A stretch of 64,000 nucleotides of DNA, from assembly GCA_001899635.1 (NCBI GenBank), contig MKVQ01000043.1, forward strand, positions 493,962 through 557,961, read 5' to 3'. Positions 56,114-64,000 of the stretch are shown one piece after another. The stretch comes from Myxococcales bacterium 68-20 (GTDB lineage: Bacteria > Myxococcota_A > Polyangia > Polyangiales > Polyangiaceae). Each line of letters opens with the position of its first letter. The first letter of the stretch is position 1. The notes below the pieces were generated by a model. It was not told the origin of the DNA and ran no database searches. It saw nothing but the letters and a program-made list of their open reading frames with translations. The position numbers and the translations under genes were made by a program.

Positions 56114-56797
56114 TCACGGCCCGTAGTGGCATCCGGTCGTCAGTGCGTTCGGCATGCCGACCACGTCCAAGGGCCGCTCCTCGATGCCCGCGAGCTTCGC
56201 GATCCGCCGTCCGAGCTCGTGCAACGCCTCCACGGAGCTCCCGGGCCAGTAGCCGTCGATCACTCCGGTCGCGGTGAGGACGGCGACGTAACAGCCGTTC
56301 TTCGCGCCGAAGCGGCGGATGATCTTCTTGTCCGCATCCGCGAGGACCGGATACGGCACGTGCTGCTCGGTCGCATATCGCCTGGCCCCATCGACGCCGG
56401 CGTCGATGATCCCGACGAAGCGCGCCAAGCCCCGATAGACCTGCTCGATCCGGTGAAAGTACGGCTCGAACTCGATGCTGCAGGGGCAGCCGCTCTTGAT
56501 GAAGACGAGGACGACCGGCAGCCCACCGCTGATGTCTCCCCAGCTCAGATGGCGACCGTCGCTCGCGACGGCATCGAGACCGTCGATGGCTCGCTCGAGC
56601 ATCGCGTTCGATTCGAGGAGCTGCGAGGGCGCGACGTAGTGGGGAGTCCGTCCGGCGCTGCTCGGCAGGATGGCACGCGCGGGATCGTGCAGAGCGCCCT
56701 CGGCGATCCCGCTGGGGTCGAGCCAGCCGATCGCCCCGGTGACGCTCGCGCACGTCGCGATGACGATCCAGGGGAGTGCTCCTTGAAGACGACCCAT
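56114..56797 (-). CDS. Membrane-anchored redoxin-like protein
   Basis: 227 residues from ATG 56797 with GGAAGGAG upstream. N-terminal anchor LPWIVIATCASVTGAIGW. The thioredoxin-fold part (about 80-200) has VVLVFIKSGCPCSIEFEPYF, a CxC pair in the place of the CxxC, then FVGIIDAGVD and PVLADADKKIIRRFGAKN, like AhpC/TSA or Sco-type redoxins. It lies 35 nt upstream of the Tat propeller gene and should be expressed with it, possibly to deliver metal or keep Cys reduced. Confidence 0.87.
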   Translation of the reverse strand: MGRLQGALPWIVIATCASVTGAIGWLDPSGIAEGALHDPARAILPSSAGRTPHYVAPSQLLESNAMLERAIDGLDAVASDGRHLSWGDISGGLPVVLVFIKSGCPCSIEFEPYFHRIEQVYRGLARFVGIIDAGVDGARRYATEQHVPYPVLADADKKIIRRFGAKNGCYVAVLTATGVIDGYWPGSSVEALHELGRRIAKLAGIEERPLDVVGMPNALTTGCHYGP

Positions 56798-57180
56798 CTG
56801 CTCCTTCCGTCTTCCGTCGTCGAGGCGAGCGCTCGCAAGGCAACGCCGCACTTCGCCCACCCCGCGGAAGAGCGATGCGACGAGCTCGGCTCCGTCGCTG
56901 CTGCGCTGTGAGCTGCGCCGCAGTGCACCGCGCGTGCCGCCCTCACGAAGGTGACGCGTCAGGAGATCGTTCGTGAACGCGCCGCGCGAGACTCCATCGT
57001 CGGGGCACTCCTGTCCTCGGCGCGCTTGCACGAGGCGAAACGCGACGGACACTCTCCGTGAACGGCACGCTGCGCGACGGACCGATCGCACACGCGCGTC
57101 CGCTCCACGCGCCTCGCGCGTCGCCGAGCGACAGCGACACGAACGCTGGCTCGTGCCGGCGACACATCACGCTCGTGGAC
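56798..57180. other. Intergenic region upstream of the redoxin gene
   Basis: 383 nt; the open frames through it lack coding-like composition and ribosome sites. Presumably the promoter of the redoxin cassette. No repeats of note. Confidence 0.5.
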
Positions 57181-57753
57181 TCAGCTCGTCACGCCTCGTC
57201 GTGTCTTCCTCTCCATCACATCCGGAGCGCCGACGTCGATGTCCTCTTCTCCTCGAGCGGGCACGCGCGGGCCCTCGACGACGGCCTCTCGAGCGACCTC
57301 GGGTGCAGCGTCGACCGCGACGCGCACCTTCGGCCTGCGGTCGCCGAAGGCGCCCTCCTCCTCGAGCTTCAGCCGGTCGTCGACCTCGTAGAAGCAGCCG
57401 AGCGCGACCGCGATCAACGGCAGGAACGCCGCCGGGAGCTCCCCCAGCGTGCCCCTCCCGGCGTGAAACGGAGCGAGGTCGATGTCCCCAGGCCCCCACC
57501 GACGGATCGCGAAGACCGCGACCGTCGCGGCGGCCGCCCCGAAGATCGCCTTGAGCGTCGCCTCGAGCCCGGCCCCTCGCTCCCAGAGCGGCTTGCCCGC
57601 GACCAACCCCATGACAGCGCCGGTCGCTGCGGCCAGCACGTACGCCGCGCTCGCGCTCACCGTGCTCCATCCGAGCGCGACGATCAGGCCGAACGCGCCG
57701 CACGCGCCGACAATCAGTCCGAGAACGAGACCGAGCGCGAGGCGACTGAGCAT
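57181..57753 (-). CDS. Small multi-helix membrane protein
   Basis: 190 residues. Four hydrophobic segments: about 3-28 (LALGLVLGLIVGACGAFGLI), 33-52, 65-85 (AIFGAAAATVAVFAI) and 105-122 (LPAAFLPLIAVALGCFYEV), then a charged cytoplasmic tail ending ERKTRRGVTS. No known family. It follows the rtcB operon after 129 nt. Confidence 0.75.
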   Translation of the reverse strand: MLSRLALGLVLGLIVGACGAFGLIVALGWSTVSASAAYVLAAATGAVMGLVAGKPLWERGAGLEATLKAIFGAAAATVAVFAIRRWGPGDIDLAPFHAGRGTLGELPAAFLPLIAVALGCFYEVDDRLKLEEEGAFGDRRPKVRVAVDAAPEVAREAVVEGPRVPARGEEDIDVGAPDVMERKTRRGVTS

Positions 57754-57882
57754 CCGGACGCCACTCGCGAGAAACGGTAAGCCTCGATCCTCGACCGTAC
57801 AAGATGCCGGACCGCGAGAGACCGGCTGTCGCGTGGCCGAGCCGGCGGTGTGACGATCGCGATGGCACGGGCGAGCGATCGT

Positions 57883-59304
57883 TCAGCCCTTGAGGACTCC
57901 GACCGGAACGAGCCGCGCGACCTTGCGCGCGATGCCCGCGCGGTGGACGACGTCGACGACGCGTTCGACGTCCTTGTACGCAATGGGCGCTTCTTCGGCG
58001 AGCTCGGCATTGGACGGACATCGAACGGCGATCCCCTGGGAGGCGAGCTCCCTCCGTAGCTCACCTCCTTTCACCTGCCCTCTCGCCGCCGTCCGGCTCA
58101 TCGCACGTCCCGCACCATGGCATGCGCTCGCGAACGACAGCGTGCTCGCCCCGGATCCGACCAGAACGAAGGACGCCGTCCCCATGCTGCCTGGGATCAG
58201 CACCGGCTGCCCGATCGCCCGATACGGCGCCGGGACGTCATCGTCGTCGGGCCCGAACGCGCGCGTCGCTCCCTTGCGGTGCACGCAGACACGCTTGCCT
58301 CCGTGCTGCTCGATCTTGGCGATGTTGTGCGCCACGTCGTAGACGACGCGCACGACGGCATTCGGATTCGCTTCCCGGAACGCCTCTCGAACGCGATGCG
58401 TGAGCACCTCTCGATTCGCGAAGGCGAAGTTCGCCGCCGCGCACATGGCCGCGAAGTAGGCACCGCCCTCGGGCGATGCGAACGGCACGCACGCGAGCTG
58501 GCGGTCGGGAAGCGTGATGCCGTAACGCGCGAGCGAGGCGTCCATCGCGCGGACGTGATCGGTGCACACCTGATGCCCGAGACCGCGCGAGCCCGTGTGG
58601 ACGAGGACCGTGATCTGATCGAGCTCGAGGCCGAGCGTGCGAGCAGCTTCACGGTCGTAGATCGCCTGGACGAGCTGGATCTCGAGGAAGTGGTTGCCCC
58701 CGCCGAGCGTCCCGAGCTGATCTCGTCCGCGATGCTTCGCGCGATCCGAGACCGCCGAGGCCCGCGCCCCCACGAGCTGCCCGCCCCCCTCGATGCATGC
58801 GAGGTCCTCCTCGCTCCCGAGCTCGAACCGGCGAACGATCTCCGGCGCGCCGCCTTCGAGGATACGGTCGAGATCGGCGTGCGAGAGCTCGAGACGACCA
58901 CCGTGACCGTAGCCCGCGGGGACGCTCCGCATGAGCTGGTGGAGCAGCGGCTCGACGTCCACGTCGCCTCGCGAGATGTTCGTCGCGAGGAGGCGAACCC
59001 CGCAGTTGATATCGAAGCCGATCCCGCCCGGGGAAATGACACCGTCGGTGACCGATGTCGCTGCCACGCCGCCCACGGGGAAGCCGTACCCCTCGTGCAT
59101 GTCCGGCATCCCGACGACGTGACCGACGAGCCCCGGCAGAGTCGCGACGTTGAGGAGCTGCTCGATGCTCCTGTCCCGCCCGATCTGACCGAACAAGACC
59201 TCGTCGGCGACGATGCGGGCCGGGACGCGCATGCCGGCGCGTGCGTTCCTGTCCGCCTCGTAGATCGCATCGCTGACGTGCGAGAAGCTCTGAGACCACC
59301 CCAT
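57883..59304 (-). CDS. rtcB: RNA-splicing ligase RtcB
   Basis: 473 residues from ATG 59304 (GAGGGAG upstream). RtcB joins 2',3'-cyclic phosphate or 3'-phosphate and 5'-OH RNA ends using GTP and Mn. Motifs seen: PDMHEGYGFPVGGVA, GGIGFDINCGVRL (metal Cys), LGTLGGGNHFLEIQ, HTGSRGLGHQ and the guanylated His in ACHGAGRAMSR near the C-terminus. All catalytic residues are present. It follows the archease gene by 26 nt. Confidence 0.97.
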   Translation of the reverse strand: MGWSQSFSHVSDAIYEADRNARAGMRVPARIVADEVLFGQIGRDRSIEQLLNVATLPGLVGHVVGMPDMHEGYGFPVGGVAATSVTDGVISPGGIGFDINCGVRLLATNISRGDVDVEPLLHQLMRSVPAGYGHGGRLELSHADLDRILEGGAPEIVRRFELGSEEDLACIEGGGQLVGARASAVSDRAKHRGRDQLGTLGGGNHFLEIQLVQAIYDREAARTLGLELDQITVLVHTGSRGLGHQVCTDHVRAMDASLARYGITLPDRQLACVPFASPEGGAYFAAMCAAANFAFANREVLTHRVREAFREANPNAVVRVVYDVAHNIAKIEQHGGKRVCVHRKGATRAFGPDDDDVPAPYRAIGQPVLIPGSMGTASFVLVGSGASTLSFASACHGAGRAMSRTAARGQVKGGELRRELASQGIAVRCPSNAELAEEAPIAYKDVERVVDVVHRAGIARKVARLVPVGVLKG

Positions 59305-59330
59305 CGCGGCTCTCCCTCGGAGCGAGCGAC

Positions 59331-59744
59331 TCAGACGTCGAGCACGACCGTCGCCTCGACACCGTCGTCGCACGAACGGATGCGGAGGCCGTGCCACGTC
59401 GCAGCCTTGACCGCCGTTCGCGGAGCCAGAGGTTCGCGTCCACGGACGATCGCCTCGAGCTCACGCTCGTCGATGCGGGCGACCGTGACGTCCGCGTACA
59501 CGCACTTGTTGACCTCTCCGTGATACACGAGCTCGTTGAGCCAATCGACGAGGAGCGCGTCGCGGTCGCTCGACGTCAATGTGATGCGCTCCTCGGACCT
59601 CGTCGGCGCCCCGCCCGCATCCTCCGCTTGGAGCTCGGCCAGCGCGCGCGCCGCCTCCTCGAAGAGCGCCGCGAGGCTCGGTGCCTCGACCGTCAGCTCG
59701 ACCTCTCCCGTGTGCTCGCCGAAGCGATGGCGCGGCTGCCTCAT
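59331..59744 (-). CDS. Archease, RtcB activator
   Basis: 137 residues from ATG 59744; GTG 59747 is one codon earlier. Archease keeps RtcB active by helping guanylation and metal exchange. Pattern HTGEVELTVEAPSLAALFEE (the H-T-x-D/E start), LLVDWLNELVYHGEVNK and the end VEATVVLDV fit the family. It lies 18 nt after the PanE-like stop and 26 nt before rtcB, so the pair is in one operon. Confidence 0.93.
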   Translation of the reverse strand: MRQPRHRFGEHTGEVELTVEAPSLAALFEEAARALAELQAEDAGGAPTRSEERITLTSSDRDALLVDWLNELVYHGEVNKCVYADVTVARIDERELEAIVRGREPLAPRTAVKAATWHGLRIRSCDDGVEATVVLDV

Positions 59745-59765
59745 CACACGCCGACAATCTATGTC

Positions 59766-60749
59766 CTATGTGGACGGGTAGCACCCCGCGAGGGAAGCCC
59801 GCTGGCGCGCGAGCGCGAACACCGCCTTGCACATCGGCACCTCGACCCCAGCGAGCGCAGCAAGCTCCACGACGGCTCCGAGCAGGGCGTCGAGCTCGAC
59901 GGGCCGGCCGCGTTCCAGGTCTTGCAGCATCGAGGTCTTGTGCTCGCCGACCCCCGCCGCACCTTCGAGGCGGCGATCCACGCTCATGCCGAAGCGCGTG
60001 CCGAGCGCCTCGCCGACGCTCTTGCCTTCGAGCATCATCGTTCGGCACACGTCGCGTGTGTCCGCATCACCGACGATCCGATCGAGCGTCGCCCCCGTGA
60101 GGAGGCTGACCGGATTGAAGGACAGGTTCCCGAGCAGCTTGATCCACATCTCGGTGCGGATGTGCGTGCTCACGGGTGCCTTCAAACCCGCAGCGCCGAA
60201 CATCTCCGAAAGGCGCTGGACGCGCTCCGACTTCGTGCCGTCGGGCTCCCCGAGACCATAGCGGTCACCGTAGCCGTGCACGACTACCCCGGGGGCAAGG
60301 ACCTCCACGGCGGGATACACGATGCATCCGATCGCGCGCGACGGCGGGAGATGTCGGGTCACGATCCCGCCCGGATCGACGCTCTCGACGATGCGATCCC
60401 GATACGGCCCGTCGAGCCCGTGGAAGTACCACCACGGCACGCCGTTCACGGCGGAGACCACCGCGGTCGTCTCGCCGAGCAGCGCCGCGACGTCGGCCGC
60501 AGCCGATGGAAGCGCGTTCGCCTTCAGCGTGACGATGACGTAGTCCTGCGGACCGGCCTCGCTCGCCTTCGCCACGCACCGCGGATGAACCGTGTGACGC
60601 GTCTCACCCTCCACCAGCGTGAGGCCGTCTTTCTGGATGACCTCGAGGTTCTTTCCGCGCGCGATGAGCGTCACGTCCGCGCCCGCGAGCGCGAGCTTCA
60701 CTCCGAGATGTCCGCCGATCGCTCCCGCGCCGAAGATGCAGATCCTCAC
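59766..60749 (-). CDS. Ketopantoate reductase-family protein (PanE-like)
   Basis: 327 residues from GTG 60749 (GTGA overlap with the upstream stop). NADP site IFGAGAIGGHLGVKLALAG at the start, then AVNGVPWWYFHG, and catalytic Lys in TEMWIKLLGNLSFNPVSLLT followed by ATLDRI. These are the family residues for reducing 2-dehydropantoate to pantoate, but related enzymes act on other 2-oxo acids. Linked to an acyl-CoA synthetase and archease-rtcB rather than to pan genes. Confidence 0.93.
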   Translation of the reverse strand: MRICIFGAGAIGGHLGVKLALAGADVTLIARGKNLEVIQKDGLTLVEGETRHTVHPRCVAKASEAGPQDYVIVTLKANALPSAAADVAALLGETTAVVSAVNGVPWWYFHGLDGPYRDRIVESVDPGGIVTRHLPPSRAIGCIVYPAVEVLAPGVVVHGYGDRYGLGEPDGTKSERVQRLSEMFGAAGLKAPVSTHIRTEMWIKLLGNLSFNPVSLLTGATLDRIVGDADTRDVCRTMMLEGKSVGEALGTRFGMSVDRRLEGAAGVGEHKTSMLQDLERGRPVELDALLGAVVELAALAGVEVPMCKAVFALARQRASLAGCYPST

Positions 60750-62275
60750 GACACGATCCCGAGGCGCTCGGCCAGGCCGATCCGCTGCAGCTTCCCCGTC
60801 GCTCCTTTCGGGATCTCCGAAACGAACACGATCGTGCGAGGCACCTTGAAGCCGGCGAGCCGGGCCGACGCGAGCTCTTTGAGCTCACGCTCCGTCACCG
60901 TCTTTCCCTCACGCAGCACGACGGCGGCGGCGACCTCTTCGCCGAGCTTCGGATGGGGAACGCCGAAGGTCACCACCTGCGCCACGGCCGGGTGATCCAT
61001 GAGGACGGCGTCCACCTCGAGCGGGCTCAACTTCTCGCCACCGCGATTGATGAGCTCCTTGATGCGCCCCGTGAGGTGCAGATACCCCTCCGGATCGAGC
61101 CTGCCCCGATCGCCGGTGCGGAACCAGCCGTGGGTGAAGGCCTTCGCGTTCGCCTCCGGTGCCCCGAGGTATCCGTGCGTGACGTTCGGCCCCCGAATGA
61201 CGACCTCCCCTTCCTCGCCGCCCGGGAGCATCGCTCCGGAGTCGTCCATGATGGAGATCTCCGGTCCCGCGGGCAGACCCACCGATCCGGCCTTCTGTGC
61301 TCGCGGAGGGAGCGGATTCGACGCCATCTGGTGTGAGGCCTCCGTCATGCCGTAGGCCTCGATCACCGGACAGCCGAAGGTCTGCCCGAGCTCGCGCATC
61401 ACCTGCGGCGGGAGCGAGGCCGACGACGATCGGATGAAGCGAAGGCGGCTCGCCTTCACGAGCGCCTCGTTGCGCGCGGCGCGGGCGAGGATCGCCTGGT
61501 GCATCGTCGGCACGGCCGTGTACCAGGTGGGCCGCACCGACTCGAGCCATCCGAAGAACTTCAGCGCATCGAACCCCGGAGTACACGTCACGGTCGCGCC
61601 CGCGTCGAGGCTCGCGAGCACCGCCGCAACGAGGCCGTGGATGTGGAACAGCGGCATCACGTTGAGACAGACGTCGTCCGACGTGAGCGCGAGCGATGCG
61701 CGGATATTGCCCGCCGATGCGCACAGGTTCGCGATCGTGAGCGGCACGATCTTGGGTCGTGCCGTCGTGCCCGACGTGTGGAGCACGAGCGCGATGTCGT
61801 CGCTCTCGAGCGGACCGTCGGACCTCGTCGCGCCGGCAACGCCGTTCTCGAGCGACAAGCGAAAGAGGCCCGCCGGCGCATCGGCGTCCACGTCGAGCGC
61901 GAGGATCGGGATCCCCTTGCGCTCGGCGACCTCTCGCGCCGGACCGGCCATCCCGCGAGGAAGAACGAGCGCTCGCGCATCGAGGTCCGAGAGGTAGAAG
62001 TCGAGCTCGTCGGCCTTGTAGCCGGGATTGAGCGGAGCGCTCGTGGCCGCCGACGCCACCGCGACGAAGCTCGTCGCCATCTCGGGACCGTTCGGGAGGA
62101 CGATCGCCACGCGGTCGGCGCGTCCGACCCCCGCTGCGCGAAGGGACGCCCGCGTCCGCTCGACGAGGGCTCGGAGATCGCCGTAGGTCGCAGGCCGACG
62201 GCCGAGCGCAGCGATCGCGGTCGCCTCCGCGGGCTTTCCGAGGAGAAGCGAACCGAGACCTTCCGTGATGCTCAT
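60746..62275 (-). CDS. AMP-forming acyl-CoA synthetase (oxalyl-CoA-ligase-like)
   Basis: 509 residues from ATG 62275. ATP-binding motif LHTSGTTARPKIVPLT about 175-190, then MPLFHIHGLVAAVLASL (the FHxHG block seen in oxalate-CoA ligases), YGMTEASHQMASNP, GWFRTGDRGRLDPEGYL and the hinge plus catalytic Lys GKLQRIGL near the end. Activates a carboxylate with ATP and CoA. Overlaps the PanE-like start by 4 nt. Substrate is not clear. Confidence 0.92.
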   Translation of the reverse strand: MSITEGLGSLLLGKPAEATAIAALGRRPATYGDLRALVERTRASLRAAGVGRADRVAIVLPNGPEMATSFVAVASAATSAPLNPGYKADELDFYLSDLDARALVLPRGMAGPAREVAERKGIPILALDVDADAPAGLFRLSLENGVAGATRSDGPLESDDIALVLHTSGTTARPKIVPLTIANLCASAGNIRASLALTSDDVCLNVMPLFHIHGLVAAVLASLDAGATVTCTPGFDALKFFGWLESVRPTWYTAVPTMHQAILARAARNEALVKASRLRFIRSSSASLPPQVMRELGQTFGCPVIEAYGMTEASHQMASNPLPPRAQKAGSVGLPAGPEISIMDDSGAMLPGGEEGEVVIRGPNVTHGYLGAPEANAKAFTHGWFRTGDRGRLDPEGYLHLTGRIKELINRGGEKLSPLEVDAVLMDHPAVAQVVTFGVPHPKLGEEVAAAVVLREGKTVTERELKELASARLAGFKVPRTIVFVSEIPKGATGKLQRIGLAERLGIVS

Positions 62276-62395
62276 GCCGCCTACTCTACGCCGTCGGGCA
62301 CGGCGCCACCGCCCTCGCCTGCAGCGCCGCGCGATCGAAGGCCGCACGCCCGGCGCGAGCGCTCGGGCTTGATCCGCGGCGGCGACCTCACCCGC

Positions 62396-62510
62396 TCACG
62401 AGGACGCGCGCAACCAGCGCTGGACGTTCGGGTAGGACGCGAGCGGGAGCTGCGCTGGGACGGCGACCATGAGCGGGCAGCGCTCTCCTTTCCCGAGGTC
62501 GACGTGTTCA
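62396..62510 (-). pseudogene. Relic of a glutathione S-transferase C-terminus
   Basis: Read leftward, this gives a short frame ending ERCPLMVAVPAQLPL then ASYPNVQRWLRASS and TGA. The pattern of a final helix with YPNVxRWL is the usual end of bacterial glutathione S-transferases, and third-position GC is high over 35 codons. There is no room for the rest of a GST. Likely a deletion remnant. Confidence 0.45.
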
Positions 62511-63163
62511 GCCTCGCCGAGACGACGTCTTCACCCCGACCCGTCGAGCCCTGGTGAAGGCGACGAGGGTGACGAAGGCGCCGGCGTCCGCGCTCCACGC
62601 GACGAGCGAGTCACCATCGAGCCCGATCGTTCGCGGCCGAGCGTCGCCCGTTCGGAAGTGCCAGCTCCGCGGCCTGCACGTCTCCTGGAGTCGGCGTCGC
62701 GCGGGCTCGCACAGCCGCTGAGCGGGCGCACCGTTCCGTCGCCCGTCGTCGAGAACGCGTCGAGAGATTCCGTCGCGCCCTTCGCGATGAACAGGATCCA
62801 TCGCCCATCCGAGGACACGGTCGCCCCCGAGATGGCGCTTTGCTCCGCGAGGACGTCGAACGTCGTTCCCCCCGGCTCGGCGATCTCGCGGCACGGGCGG
62901 CTCGTCTCGCGCCTCGGGGCGCGCTCGACGTCGACGCCCGTGACGCGGCGCGTCTCCCGCTGCCACGGGATGAGAGCAATGTGCTCCCCGCTCGGAGACC
63001 AGTAGAAGGCACCGGGCTCACCGAGCACGCTCATCGCGAGAGAGCCGTCCTCGGGCGCAGGGGGGCGTTCGACCCCGCCCCCACATGCCATCCCCACGAC
63101 GAGCAGCGCCACGCTGGTGCCGAAGCGCCAGTCACACGGCAAGGCACCACGCGGGGTCCGCAT
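62508..63163 (-). pseudogene. Frameshifted beta-propeller-like lipoprotein
   Basis: From ATG 63163 a lipobox GMAC (Cys27) and propeller-type repeats (PGAFYWSPSGEHIALIPW, ISGATVSSDGRWILFIA) run to about 62690. There the coding pattern leaves this frame; the continuation with high GC3, ARPRTIGLDGDSLVAWSADA then FVTLVAF, lies in a second frame shifted by one base and ends at 62508. The first frame runs on to 62531 as non-coding-like sequence. A one-base deletion or a sequencing error is likely. Confidence 0.6.
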
Positions 63164-63273
63164 GAGCTACCTGTCGTCGGTCCTGCTATTTCGGGTCACG
63201 ACCAGTGTCGATTTTCGGCTCGGCGGGCGAAAGTTGCTCTGCAGCCGTCCCCGCCGCCCCTCCGGCTCGCTCG

Positions 63274-64000
63274 CTAGGCCGCGAAGGTGCGACGTGCGAG
63301 CACGGTTTCGAGCTTGCCGACGATCGGATCGAGGGTGTTCGGCAGGAGCGGGCGCCCGCGGGCGGCCGCGGTGAGCACGAAGCGCGCGTTATCGACTGAA
63401 AAGATCCGGAACACCACCATGCGATTGCTCTCGTCGTGCATCACGACACCGAGCGGCCTCGGCTCGCTGCTCGTCTCGGCCCGATCGGCGAGCATCAGGA
63501 CCAACGAGGCAGCGCCGACGAGGCGGTCCAGCACCTGCGCGCTCGCGCCGGCGTTCGCGCTGGCCGCGACGGGCAACCCGGCGTCGTCGCTGAGGACTAC
63601 GGCGGAGAAGCCGCCGGCATCGGAGATTGCGTCGAGCAGCTTCGGCAGGTCGCGGAGACCGACCTTCGCCTGGAGGCTCGAGAGGTCCTGGGCGAGCTTC
63701 TCGCGTTCGAGCACCGGCGCGAGCATCGCGCGCAGCGTGGCCACGCTCTCGCCTGCTGCATGCGGCGCGCGCTTCTCCACCGCCGCGAGGTCGGCGCGTG
63801 CCCTGCCGAGCTCACCTTCGACCGCGGCCAGCGTTCCGTGCACCCTGCCCAGCTCTCCTTCGAGGGCGGTGACATGGGCCGTACGTTCACCGAGTCGCGT
63901 TTCGAGAGACGCCGCCTGGCCCCGCGTCTCGCCGATCGCGCCTTCGAGCCCCGCAGCGCGGGCGGCGGTGACATCGAGCATGCGCGTCAGATCGGCTCGG
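63274..64000 (-). CDS. Coiled-coil roadblock/LC7-like protein (partial)
   Basis: Open to the right edge, so the N-terminus is outside. At least 241 residues. The visible N-part is a heptad-type coiled coil with Glu/Arg/Ala (LEGELGRVHGTLAAVEGELG). The C-terminal 115 residues look like a roadblock/LC7 domain: LPKLLDAISDAGGFSAVVLSD, GLPVAASANAG, LDRLVGAASLVLMLADRAE and MVVFRIFSVDNARFVLTAAA. Such proteins regulate small Ras-like GTPases (MglA type) in myxobacteria. Confidence 0.78.
   Translation of the reverse strand, partial: RADLTRMLDVTAARAAGLEGAIGETRGQAASLETRLGERTAHVTALEGELGRVHGTLAAVEGELGRARADLAAVEKRAPHAAGESVATLRAMLAPVLEREKLAQDLSSLQAKVGLRDLPKLLDAISDAGGFSAVVLSDDAGLPVAASANAGASAQVLDRLVGAASLVLMLADRAETSSEPRPLGVVMHDESNRMVVFRIFSVDNARFVLTAAARGRPLLPNTLDPIVGKLETVLARRTFAA

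Overview
This 64 kb window is high-GC chromosomal DNA with very high third-position GC in the real genes. It looks like a Myxococcota genome, most likely order Polyangiales. The evidence is the mix of genes: about 18 predicted lipoproteins among about 57 genes, many with Asp/Ala/Gly-rich linkers after the lipobox and Cys-rich, RCC1, beta-propeller, IgGFc-binding-like, VWA or lamin-tail domains; a transmembrane Ser/Thr kinase; ECF sigma and cNMP-GGDEF signalling proteins; a possible MYXO-CTERM-like tail; and many GTG starts with 1-8 nt gene overlaps. The genus call is inference. I found no rRNA, tRNA, insertion sequence, phage gene or CRISPR array.

Layout. 1-8408 (minus): one compact cluster of an outer-membrane-like protein, an ECF sigma factor, an anti-sigma-like membrane protein, then five lipoproteins, the last cut by the left edge. 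8521-11734: a small membrane protein, rsgA, and a Ser/Thr kinase with a 13-residue repeat tail. 11733-17893: a Cys-rich lipoprotein, two overlapping DUF4139 genes plus a short relic of a third C-terminus, then a parvulin lipoprotein and a Cys/TM-tailed protein on the plus strand. 17992-25098: S1-domain protein, cNMP-GGDEF cyclase, choice-of-anchor-L-like lipoprotein, zinc-ribbon beta-repeat membrane protein, class IV aminotransferase, and a hydrolase-like lipoprotein. 25161-28627: HAMP protein, TerB-like protein, zwf, and an RRM protein. 28767-33246 (minus): VWA lipoprotein, globin, DhaK-DhaL fusion, and an unknown protein. 33484-40363: di-CxxCH propeller lipoprotein with a partner, a small zinc-ribbon protein, an M15-like lipoprotein, a VWA lipoprotein and a lamin-tail lipoprotein. 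40826-49467: large isocitrate lyase, OmpA-like and Cys-repeat lipoproteins, a membrane M48 peptidase, two overlapping 2OG-Fe(II) oxygenases, and a trypsin-like lipoprotein. 49764-51771: small unknowns and a DUF1801 protein. 51782-56797 (minus): redoxin, Tat-exported His-rich beta-propeller distantly resembling nitrous-oxide reductase, FtsX/MacB-type permease, and an ABC ATPase fused to an extracytoplasmic domain. 57181-62275 (minus): a membrane protein and an operon of acyl-CoA synthetase, PanE-like reductase, archease and RtcB. 62396-64000: a glutathione-S-transferase relic, a frameshifted lipoprotein, and a coiled-coil roadblock-like protein cut by the right edge.

The best candidates for undescribed systems are: (1) the ECF-sigma-led surface-lipoprotein operon; (2) the redoxin / His-rich Tat propeller / ABC exporter cassette, which has the general logic of a copper-enzyme maturation locus but not the canonical nos parts; and (3) a dispersed intergenic double-hairpin repeat present twice. 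Functions rest on motif reading only. No searches were run.
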